From contig NZ_BAABRO010000004.1 in the NCBI RefSeq assembly GCF_039545035.1, positions 186,001 to 250,000 on the forward strand: a stretch of DNA of 64,000 nucleotides, read 5' to 3'. Source of the DNA: Novipirellula caenicola. GTDB lineage: Bacteria; Planctomycetota; Planctomycetia; Pirellulales; Pirellulaceae. The notes beneath the pieces are model-generated. The model saw only the letters and a list, made by a program, of their open reading frames with translations, had not been told where the DNA came from and searched no databases. Of the stretch, positions 1-6,823 are shown one piece after another. Made by a program: the position numbers and the translations under genes. Position 1 is the stretch's first letter, and each line of letters starts with the position of its first letter.

Positions 1-2
1 TG

Positions 3-1622
3 GTGATGGTGCGGATATTAGATTTAGAAAGGGATCGTCGTGACTCGACCATCGACCTGCACTTTCTGGTGCGAATTCTCGAGCCTACAACAGCGAACGA
101 GCGAGGCGGATTGGTCTTAAGAAACCGTGCAGAAATCACCCCACCACCGCCACGACGCTTCAGTCGTATTGCGGGACGTATCATCGAAGTTCCAATCGCG
201 GGGCACCTGCTTGCCCCGATCGACCGAAATCGTTTCGCGGAAGACAATGAAATCGGATGGTTGTTCGGTCAAATCCACGGCGGAACCAACAATTGGTTTC
301 ATAGGTATAGCGCTGAAAAAATGGATCCGTTCCCTGGGTTGCTTAACCAAGCGGTGTTTCCTCTTCCGGAACTCGACCGATGGCGAATCTATCGCGAACG
401 GGACGTGAACCGTGACACTGTTCTTTTCCGCGTGATGTCGCTTTCGATCGCGTATGACGTCATGAACACGAGAGGATTGTCGCCGGAGAAGTTTTTCCAA
501 ATCCTGACTCGGTACATGCAGGATTCGCCACCAATCGAACAATGGTGGCTAAACGAACAAATGCGAGTTGATCTCGAAAAACGCGGCAAGTCGGCGCTCG
601 CAGAACTTTTTGCAAACGAGAATGCTAAGCAGTCACTTTGTGAGCGGAAGGGTTTTGGTTCAAGTAGGAGAGGAACGAAGCCCAGTGATAAAATCCGAGC
701 CAATTTTCAGCTCGCCGATGACCGCATTATTGATGGCGACGTGATGCTTGCCGAAATTACTGTGCGCAGTTTGCTCGATGAGGAAATCACCTATAAGAAC
801 CAAAAGATTGAGGATGCAATCATCGTCAACTTTCCCGCTGGAAAAAACGTTGAAAATCCCGTCGTAAATTACTACCGGGGTGATCCGGGGGTGAACGAGT
901 TTGCAGCCTTTCAGCTCCGGCGGCTAAAAGAGGCAGTGAAGCGCCGGGCGATGATTCGACTCAACAACATGTTTCCTCGTGAAAACTACGAAAAAAATGA
1001 CCAGCGATTCCACCTGATGGAAGTCGCCTTCAAGATGAAATTCCAAGCTGGCCGCATGCTGGATGAAGTTGAGATCACGGAGGCGACAAGCGTTGGTGAA
1101 ATCAGTGGCATGGGGGCACGTGTTCCTGTTGACAGAGGTTTAAGAGCTCAAAAGGTCAAGCTCCCCTACGATAATGAGCAGAGAAGAATTGACGAAAATC
1201 TGTTCGCGCTAATTCACGGTGCATACAAGATCGGATATGGATTCCAGAAACAGTTTTTGCAAATTGAGAAAGTTCCGGGGCTTCTCGATTCGAATCGATT
1301 TCCTTTGGATTCGCTCGATCAATGGAAGATAATCCGAGAAAATATGAGGGACGGATCGACGCTCGCTCGATTGGTTGATGTTTCGTTAGCATTCGATGAC
1401 CTGAATCGTCCCAGCAACGATTCAATCAGTGTTTTTGAAGGCATGGTTAAATTGATTGAAAAATCAAGCCGCATCGAAAGAGCTTGGTTATTCGATTCGC
1501 TCTACCATCAGCTTTGTTCCACAGATGGAGTGAGCACTGAAACCATCATCGCACTTGAGGAGTTGAAAACACAGTACCTGCAATCGACTGAGCAAGAAGA
1601 AGCAAAGCATCAAGACGAATGA
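3..1622 (+). CDS. Hypothetical protein with internal duplication, probably cut by the left window edge
   Basis: I do not recognise a named family. The protein consists of two related halves. Each has a strand-rich part followed by a helical part with matching landmarks: PGLLN..VFPLPELDRW, RIYRE and SIAYDVMN in the first copy (about residues 105-155), and PGLLDSNRFPLDSLDQW, KIIRE and SLAFDDLN in the second (about residues 420-465). No signal peptide is visible. The frame is open at the first base, so the true start may lie outside the window (GTG at 3 and ATG at 6 are the first candidates inside). The next gene carries a third, secreted relative of the same unit. Codon use looks more AT-rich than in the genes to the right, which would fit a lineage-specific or transferred locus. 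The reading frame is secure because of its length and the internal homology; the function is unknown. Confidence 0.72.
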   Translation: MMVRILDLERDRRDSTIDLHFLVRILEPTTANERGGLVLRNRAEITPPPPRRFSRIAGRIIEVPIAGHLLAPIDRNRFAEDNEIGWLFGQIHGGTNNWFHRYSAEKMDPFPGLLNQAVFPLPELDRWRIYRERDVNRDTVLFRVMSLSIAYDVMNTRGLSPEKFFQILTRYMQDSPPIEQWWLNEQMRVDLEKRGKSALAELFANENAKQSLCERKGFGSSRRGTKPSDKIRANFQLADDRIIDGDVMLAEITVRSLLDEEITYKNQKIEDAIIVNFPAGKNVENPVVNYYRGDPGVNEFAAFQLRRLKEAVKRRAMIRLNNMFPRENYEKNDQRFHLMEVAFKMKFQAGRMLDEVEITEATSVGEISGMGARVPVDRGLRAQKVKLPYDNEQRRIDENLFALIHGAYKIGYGFQKQFLQIEKVPGLLDSNRFPLDSLDQWKIIRENMRDGSTLARLVDVSLAFDDLNRPSNDSISVFEGMVKLIEKSSRIERAWLFDSLYHQLCSTDGVSTETIIALEELKTQYLQSTEQEEAKHQDE

Positions 1623-1689
1623 TTCTTCTACATTATCTCGCACGCACCGGCTGCACGCTGACCTCTCGCCGGAATTTGGCCAACCGCTC

Positions 1690-1920
1690 GCCGAAGAAAG
1701 CGAAGTAATTGGGATAGGCCGGAGGTCGATACATTGCCTGCCGTAGCCGTAAGGCCACGGTTACGTTGTTTTTGACCAACAAAGGCCAGCGGCCGACACC
1801 TCCGGCGTGAATTTGTGTCGGCCGCTGGCCTGTTGGCGACAAGTCGCCTTTTAAAACCGTTGGCTCACGCCAACGGCAGTTTATGTGTCGGCCTCCGGCC
1901 TAAAGAATCAAGTCACGGCT
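1690..1920. repeat. Cluster of GC-rich hairpin repeats
   Basis: This gap between the two related hypothetical genes holds a perfect 16-base inverted repeat (GGCCAGCGGCCGACAC at 1784-1799 and its complement at 1815-1830). Weaker outer pairing (CCAAC at 1776, GTTGG at 1832) lengthens the stem. A second hairpin, CCGTTGG/CCAACGG, lies at 1857-1876 and is followed by the phrase GTGTCGGCCTCCGG. The second hairpin with its tail recurs downstream at about 3117-3160, so this is a dispersed REP-like family rather than a single terminator. No gene is seen in 1623-2079. Confidence 0.7.
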
Positions 1921-2079
1921 GCTGGCCTCAGACTCGCTCACCTGTAACTTTTCAAAACTTTTTAATCGACACGAGTCATCGGAGCCCTTAATTTGGTTCT
2001 CATGTCGATTAGGCATCGAGTTGGTACGCGTGAGAACCAACATGAGATGGACCACGAATGCGATCTTCAAGACACGACA

Positions 2080-2766
2080 ATGATGAAAACGGTACTCTGC
2101 AACTTATCCGCATGGCTGTTGGTGGTCACGACATTTACGCCGCAAGAAACAAATGCCGCGCCACCGATCGCCAAGGCGAAAGACGTTGAATTTACGGTGA
2201 CTTATTCAGCGGACACGCTCGCTGTCGGCGACATGCTCTATGCACAAATCTCGATCAAAAACATTACAAACACTCCTGTTCGGATTCGGAATTTTTTGTG
2301 TTTGGTCATTGTCGCAACGACGCCCCATGTGAGGGAATATGTTGAAAGTTATGGTGAGATTCCTGGTGGCGTAACCTTCCTGGAAATTGCGCCGAACGAG
2401 AGTTTCACATTCGAGCGTTGTTTGGACTTATACGGCAACGATCATCGCGACGATGGATCATTTGATCCATTTGATCCGACGCTGAGCGGACAGAAAATGA
2501 CACTGACGGCCACTGCTTCGACCACGATTCACGGCGATGTTGGGAGGGAGGGCGTCACCGACTGGAGAAACCACGCACTGAAAGCAACCGATGAAATTAC
2601 TTTTACATCGCCGTTAATGTCTCGGGAATCGTACGAGACGCTGATCAAGAACGCATCTCATAAAGCAATTCCCAACCCTTTTGTGACGATTTTTCCTCAA
2701 ACCTTCCCAGCAGCGCCTATCTATTTGCATGCCCCAGAAATGACTTGCGTGTTTGCAACGCTTTGA
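2080..2766 (+). CDS. Secreted hypothetical protein, probably the N-terminal part of a frameshifted gene
   Basis: An ATG at 2080 (or the adjacent ATG at 2083) opens a good signal peptide (MMKTVLCNLSAWLLVV, cleavage likely after the TNAA region). A strand-rich domain with VEFTVTYSADTLAVGDMLYA and INKNIT-like spacing follows, resembling a BsuPI or Ig-like fold. Near the end, NPFVTIFPQTFPAAP lines up with the DPFPGLLNQAVFPLPEL region of the preceding protein, but the frame then stops at 2764. The helical part expected next appears in another frame (2745-3041). I infer one ancestral gene broken by a frameshift near 2735-2745; two overlapping genes remain possible. The longer frame begins at a TTG at 1993, but the signal peptide argues for the later start. 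Confidence 0.55.
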   Translation: MMKTVLCNLSAWLLVVTTFTPQETNAAPPIAKAKDVEFTVTYSADTLAVGDMLYAQISIKNITNTPVRIRNFLCLVIVATTPHVREYVESYGEIPGGVTFLEIAPNESFTFERCLDLYGNDHRDDGSFDPFDPTLSGQKMTLTATASTTIHGDVGREGVTDWRNHALKATDEITFTSPLMSRESYETLIKNASHKAIPNPFVTIFPQTFPAAPIYLHAPEMTCVFATL

Positions 2767-3041
2767 TGGACACATTGCCGGTCGCCGCTAGCTCACGACG
2801 CGCAGCGATGATCTTTTTAGCGGTTAATGAGTTCGCCCAAACAAAACGCATCAACGTCGAGTACAAGGCATTGATGCAAATTACTGCTGCACTTCAAAAT
2901 TGCTCTGAAGTGGAGCGTAGTTTTTGGTTATCGACGATCATTCATGAACTTGAATCCGAAACTCTCCAGCTCCAAAAGGGTGTGCCAAAGGAAAAAGCGG
3001 AGTTGTTTCGCAAACACTTTGACAAAAGCCCGAGTTCATAA
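2745..3041 (+). CDS. C-terminal helical part of the preceding gene in a shifted frame
   Basis: The first in-frame initiator is a TTG at 2745, inside the preceding frame, with no clear ribosome binding site. The segment IFLAVNEFAQTKRINVEYKA, followed by ALQNCSEVERSFWLSTIIHEL, matches the helical blocks of the left-edge protein (SIAYDVMNTRGLSPEKFFQI with IEQWWLNEQ, and SLAFDDLN with IERAWLFDSLYHQL). That pattern is expected if this is the C-terminal half of the secreted paralogue displaced by a frameshift. Translation as a separate protein seems unlikely. Confidence 0.45.
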   Translation: MRVCNALMDTLPVAASSRRAAMIFLAVNEFAQTKRINVEYKALMQITAALQNCSEVERSFWLSTIIHELESETLQLQKGVPKEKAELFRKHFDKSPSS

Positions 3042-3059
3042 CTTCGTAGCAAACGCGAT

Positions 3060-3165
3060 CGAGGTTCAAACCGAGAGTGTGTCGCCCGCTGGGCTATGTT
3101 TCCCCACCTCCACTAGCCGGTGACTCACGCCACCGGCAGAGGGCGTGTCGGCCTCCGGACTGTAA
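3060..3165. repeat. Second copy of the GC-rich hairpin repeat
   Basis: CCGGTGACTCACGCCACCGG at 3117-3136, followed by GTGTCGGCCTCCGG, is the same unit as at 1857-1895 (there with CCGTTGG arms). The arms differ between copies, but the two sides of each copy differ in step, so base pairing is kept. With the copy at 1690-1920 it brackets the broken secreted paralogue. Confidence 0.6.
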
Positions 3166-3180
3166 TCATTGTTACTAAAT

Positions 3181-3206
3181 CAGCAGTCACTAACAGCAGT
3201 CACTAA
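3181..3206. repeat. Short tandem repeat, 13 bases twice
   Basis: CAGCAGTCACTAA occurs twice without a gap at 3181-3193 and 3194-3206, immediately before the palindromic element. It looks like a replication-slippage duplication with no coding role. Confidence 0.6.
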
Positions 3207-3210
3207 GTCA

Positions 3211-3329
3211 GGTGAGGGGGCGACCGCGCAACATTGCGTGTAAGTGGCCTCGACTTGCTCGGTCGGCCCTCACCCGAGCATCGCTGAAGGCTCTGCTCGA
3301 CCTCTCCCAAACTGCGTTTGGGAGAGGTG
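3211..3329. repeat. Palindromic intergenic element, family A
   Basis: The unit holds GGTGAGGGGGCGACCG at the left, CGGTCGGCCCTCACC in inverted orientation at 3270-3285, a GCATCGCTGAAGGCTCTGC segment, and a perfect 11-base hairpin CCTCTCCCAAA/TTTGGGAGAGG at 3301-3327. The same building blocks recur at 6213-6419 and, more diverged, at 38956-39250. No protein is encoded here. Confidence 0.65.
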
Positions 3330-3360
3330 ACAGCACGCTCGCGATACGCCGGATTTCTCT

Positions 3361-3390
3361 CCGCAGCCATTCAGTCCGCAGCCATTCAGT
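3361..3390. repeat. Short tandem repeat, 15 bases twice
   Basis: CCGCAGCCATTCAGT occurs at 3361-3375 and exactly again at 3376-3390, in the gap just downstream of the convergent lpdA stop codon. It is probably a slippage product. Confidence 0.6.
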
Positions 3391-3442
3391 AGGTGCAGAG
3401 GTGGCCGTCAAGCTGCGTTCGCCGATAAACCATCTGGTCCAC

Positions 3443-4834
3443 TTAAAACGTATGAATCGCGCGTTCGGCGACGGCCAATGCGGCTTCGTGGACGATTTCG
3501 GACATCGTTGGATGCGCGTGGCAGGTGCGAGCGATATCTTCGCTGCTCGCTCCGAACTCCATCGCAGTGGCCGCTTCGGCGATCATGTCGCCAGCTCGGG
3601 CACCGATGATGTGCACGCCCAGGACGCGGTCGGTTGCCGCATCGGCCAGAATCTTGACGCGGCCTTCGGGTTCGCCCAGCGTGCGAGCACGTCCGTTGGC
3701 ACCAAACGGGCAGACGCCCTTTTTGTACTCGATGCCAGCTTCCTTCAACTGCTCTTCGGTTTGTCCCACCATCGCGATCTCAGGATGAGTATACACGATC
3801 GCCGGAATCACGTCGTAGTTAATGTGACTCTTAATGCCAACCATGCGTTCGACACACACGATCGCTTCTTCCATCGCCTTGTGCGCCAACATCGCGCCAC
3901 CAATACAGTCGCCGATCGCATAGACGCCTTCGAGTGACGTTTGGAATTCTTCGTTGACACTGATGAAGCCTCGCTTGTCGGTTTCCAATCCGATCGATTC
4001 GAGTCCGATGTTGTCGGTGGCGGGGGTGCGTCCGGTCGCCAACAACACGCGGTCCGCACGCAGAGCTTCGCCATCTTTGATTTGCACCACACACTCATCC
4101 CCGTCGCGTTTGGCGGAATCAACAAAGGTGCTGGTGCGAATATCGAGTCCTTGCCGTTTGAAGGTGCGATGCGCCAATTGGGCGATCTCGCCGTCGATAC
4201 CAGGCATGATGCGGTCCAAGGCTTCCAGCACGATCACTTCGCTGCCTAGCCGATTCCACACGGCACTCATTTCCAAACCGATGTAACCGCCACCGATCAC
4301 GATCAATCGCTTGGGAACGTCGGGAAACGAGAGTGCGGTGGTGCTGTTGCCGATGCGGTCGCCATCCTCTTCGATAAAACTGAGCTTGGCAGGACGACTG
4401 CCGGCACAGATCAGCACCTGGTCGGCTTGCACCAAAACCGGTTCATCGCCGTCGACTTGAATCGTTTCGTGGTCTTTGAATTTGCCGCGGCCGCGATAGG
4501 GAGTGACGCCCCGCTTTTTGAATAGCATGTCGATGCCGCCGGTCAGCGTGTCGACGATCTTTTTCTTGCGAGCCATCATGGCGTCGAGGTCGAATTCCAG
4601 TCCGCCGACTTTGATCCCATGTTCGCTGAATTTGTGTTTGGCATCCTCGTACAGATGGCTCGATTCGAGCAGCGCTTTGCTGGGGATACATCCGACCCGC
4701 ACACACGTCCCACCGAATTGAGCGTTCTCGTCGATACAGGCAACATCGATTCCAAGTTGGGCGGCACGGATTGCGGCGACGTATCCTGCAGGACCACCAC
4801 CAAGCACCACTAATTCATGTCGAACGGTTTTCAT
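3443..4834 (-). CDS. lpdA: Dihydrolipoyl dehydrogenase (E3)
   Basis: This flavoprotein reoxidises dihydrolipoamide with NAD+ for 2-oxoacid dehydrogenase or glycine cleavage complexes. The ATG at 4834 gives 463 residues, normal for the family; the longer frame starts at a TTG with no family support. Visible features are the N-terminal FAD motif (VVLGGGPAGYVAA, residues 9-21), the redox disulfide GGTCVRVGC with C44 and C49, a second nucleotide-binding motif (VIGGGYIGLEM), the ATGRTP segment, AIGDC for FAD, and the C-terminal HAHPTMSE catalytic histidine motif supplied to the partner subunit. No E1 or E2 gene lies in the window, so it appears to stand alone. Confidence 0.96.
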   Translation of the reverse strand: MKTVRHELVVLGGGPAGYVAAIRAAQLGIDVACIDENAQFGGTCVRVGCIPSKALLESSHLYEDAKHKFSEHGIKVGGLEFDLDAMMARKKKIVDTLTGGIDMLFKKRGVTPYRGRGKFKDHETIQVDGDEPVLVQADQVLICAGSRPAKLSFIEEDGDRIGNSTTALSFPDVPKRLIVIGGGYIGLEMSAVWNRLGSEVIVLEALDRIMPGIDGEIAQLAHRTFKRQGLDIRTSTFVDSAKRDGDECVVQIKDGEALRADRVLLATGRTPATDNIGLESIGLETDKRGFISVNEEFQTSLEGVYAIGDCIGGAMLAHKAMEEAIVCVERMVGIKSHINYDVIPAIVYTHPEIAMVGQTEEQLKEAGIEYKKGVCPFGANGRARTLGEPEGRVKILADAATDRVLGVHIIGARAGDMIAEAATAMEFGASSEDIARTCHAHPTMSEIVHEAALAVAERAIHTF

Positions 4835-5034
4835 GTTTCTGTTTGCAGGCAAAGGTTGAAGTGAAATTAGAGGGAATTTTGTTGATTGATCGAGATTCCC
4901 AAGGCCTACAGTTTGGCAAACAACACGCTAGTTCGGCTACCGGGCTAAGTTTGGGATCTTAACGGGCATTGCGTTTTCATTTTGTGCCGCGGGTCCGCTA
5001 GGATCTGTGGGACCTTATACTTAGTGGCTCCGTT

Positions 5035-5066
5035 ATCCTTAGCAGGCTTGATCCTTAGCGGGCTTG
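5035..5066. repeat. Tandem repeat, 16 bases twice
   Basis: ATCCTTAGC(A/G)GGCTTG occurs at 5035-5050 and 5051-5066 with one difference, in the 308-base gap between the divergent lpdA and the membrane-protein gene. A direct regulatory role cannot be shown; the position in a divergent promoter region is the only hint. Nothing else is seen in 4835-5142. Confidence 0.45.
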
Positions 5067-5142
5067 CCGAACGAGGCTGAACCGGCACAATTGGCAACTA
5101 CCGTCCCCACCCATTCCCTGTTCTGCTCAGCCGAGCCTCACC

Positions 5143-6084
5143 TTGCCCAAACAAAAACTCCGTGCGATCGCTGGGCCTGCGTTTGCATGCCTGCTGTTTC
5201 TGTTGGCGATCAAATTGCTTTGGCGCGAAGCACATGAGGTAACCTGGGACGACTTTAAGGCCGGTTTTACGGGCGTCCCGACAATTTATCTCGGAATCGC
5301 AGCCTTTCTGATCGCGCTGAACTACGGTTTGCTGATCGCCTACGATTTGTTGGCGCTGCGTTACATCTGCCGATCGCTGCCGCTACGCCGTGTCGCGTTG
5401 GTCTCGTTTATGGGATTCACGCTTGGCAACAATTTGGGCACCTTTATGGCCGGCGCCCCGATTCGTTACCGTTTCTATTCCCGATGGGGGTTAACGGCAC
5501 GTCAAATCGTGGTTTTGATCTCGATTTGTGGTTTGACGTTCTGGAGCGGGCTGTGGTTTTTGGGTGGGATCGTGCTGGTCTCGGTGCCAATTGAATTGCC
5601 CGCCTCGGTCGAATTGCCGTTTGGCACCCGGACGCTCGGCGTCATTTTGCTCTGCCTTGCGTTTGGCTACGCGCTGGTGTGCTGGCTGTGGCACAAACCA
5701 TGGCCGATTGGCGAGTTGCATTTGCGTCCCCCCGCATTGGGATTGATGTCGGTGCAAGCTTCGGTGGCCGCGGTCGATTTGCTGATCTCCGCCACCGCGT
5801 TGTATCTGGTCCTTCCCGTCGACGCGGCAGTGCCATTCGCGCAAGTCCTAGCCGCCTACCTGGTCGCGATCGCCATCTCGCTGATGACCCAGGTCCCCGG
5901 CGGGCTCGGCGTGTTGGAAGTGATTTTGGTGACGCTGCTCAAAGGAACAGTGGGCGATTCGGTGCTCGCGTCCGTGCTGATCTTCCGGATTCTGTACTAT
6001 GTGCTGCCGTTGATCTTCGGGATGATCACGCTGGTGGCTCACGAGATCTTCAGCGGGGCGGTAGAAGCACGGCAAGCCCGCTGA
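5143..6084 (+). CDS. YbhN/UPF0104-type integral membrane protein (LPG synthase transmembrane-like)
   Basis: The protein has 313 residues and seven or eight hydrophobic spans. Sequence hallmarks are the LGNNLGTFMAGAPIRYRFYS segment (about residues 94-113) and a C-terminal TQVPGGLGVLEVILV block, both typical of the family that includes the flippase-like part of lysylphosphatidylglycerol synthase (MprF). No catalytic aminoacyl-transferase domain is attached, so it corresponds only to the membrane part, whose substrate is unknown. The start is a TTG at 5143; the first hydrophobic span begins about ten residues later, so the start fits. It is flanked by gaps and appears monocistronic. Confidence 0.85.
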   Translation: MPKQKLRAIAGPAFACLLFLLAIKLLWREAHEVTWDDFKAGFTGVPTIYLGIAAFLIALNYGLLIAYDLLALRYICRSLPLRRVALVSFMGFTLGNNLGTFMAGAPIRYRFYSRWGLTARQIVVLISICGLTFWSGLWFLGGIVLVSVPIELPASVELPFGTRTLGVILLCLAFGYALVCWLWHKPWPIGELHLRPPALGLMSVQASVAAVDLLISATALYLVLPVDAAVPFAQVLAAYLVAIAISLMTQVPGGLGVLEVILVTLLKGTVGDSVLASVLIFRILYYVLPLIFGMITLVAHEIFSGAVEARQAR

Positions 6085-6212
6085 CGTGCCAACAACAACG
6101 CAGCAAGCGGTCCGGTTGCAGCGTATAAATCGTTCCAATGAGACCGAAGGTTTTGCTCTGGACTGCTAAAACTTTGGGGTTAACGTAATTTGATGTTGCG
6201 CGGCTTTTCTGC

Positions 6213-6419
6213 CACCTCTCCACCAACTTCGTTGGGGGAGAGGTCGAACGGAGCCTTCAGCGACGTTCGGGTGAGGGGGCTGACCGAGCAAGTCGATGGC
6301 GACGAGAACGCCGTTTGCACCGAAATTGCTCGGGCGATAGCGCGGTCGCCCCCTCACCCGAGCAACGCCTTTAGGGCGTGCTCGACCTCTCCCCCGACTT
6401 CGTCGGTGGAGAGGTGACT
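6213..6419. repeat. Large imperfect palindrome made of two inverted family A units
   Basis: The left half reads CACCTCTCCACC..., then GAGCCTTCAGCGACGTTCGG and GTGAGGGGGCTGACCGAGCA. The right half is the same set in inverted order: CGGTCGCCCCCTCACC, GAGCAACGCCTTTAGGGCG, then a hairpin ending in GGTGGAGAGGTGAC. Each half also contains its own small hairpin. It shares these blocks with 3211-3329. It lies in the 739-base gap 6085-6823, which holds no gene. Confidence 0.7.
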
Positions 6420-6653
6420 GAAGTAAAGGCCGAAAGAAAAATTCCACCTAATATCCGACGTCAACACCAAAGATTTAGCGGCCCAGCGCTGGCCGCGGAT
6501 CCGGTGTGTACGTTTCTTGGGGCGTTTTGTTGGACACCAAATTTTGTTGAACAACGGAACGGTGGCTAGCGCCAAAGCCGCTAACGATCACTCTTGCAGG
6601 GACCGCTCCGGCGTAAACAATACGCCGCTTCGTTTGAACCATAACAGGAACGA

Positions 6654-6790
6654 ACGAAAGTCTTGACGGGCTGTTGATTTAATGAAGTTTCCTGCGGCAT
6701 GGGTGTATGATGGACTTTCTAGTCCGTCAATGGCGTATTCGACGGACTAGGAAGTCCATCGTACGACTAAAACAACAAGCCGCCCGCGAC
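6654..6790. repeat. Nested hairpin element, copy 1 (MITE-like or REP-like)
   Basis: A pair of 20-base arms, GATGGACTTTCTAGTCCGTC (6709-6728) and GACGGACTAGGAAGTCCATC (6741-6760), pair with one mismatch around a 12-base loop. Outside them lies TTGATTTAATGAAGTTTCC on the left, and the outer arms GGGCTGTTG and CAACAAGCC. Nearly the same sequence recurs in inverted-arm order 56 kb away at 62508-62648. No transposase is present, so any mobility would have to be supplied in trans. Confidence 0.75.
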
Positions 6791-6823
6791 TTCCGCTACG
6801 GCTGACGCGCCCAAATCATTTTT

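Noticed and set aside
3212-3937. Open frame of 241 codons through a palindromic repeat and antisense to lpdA
   Set aside because: It starts inside a repeat and crosses the lpdA end; no homology.
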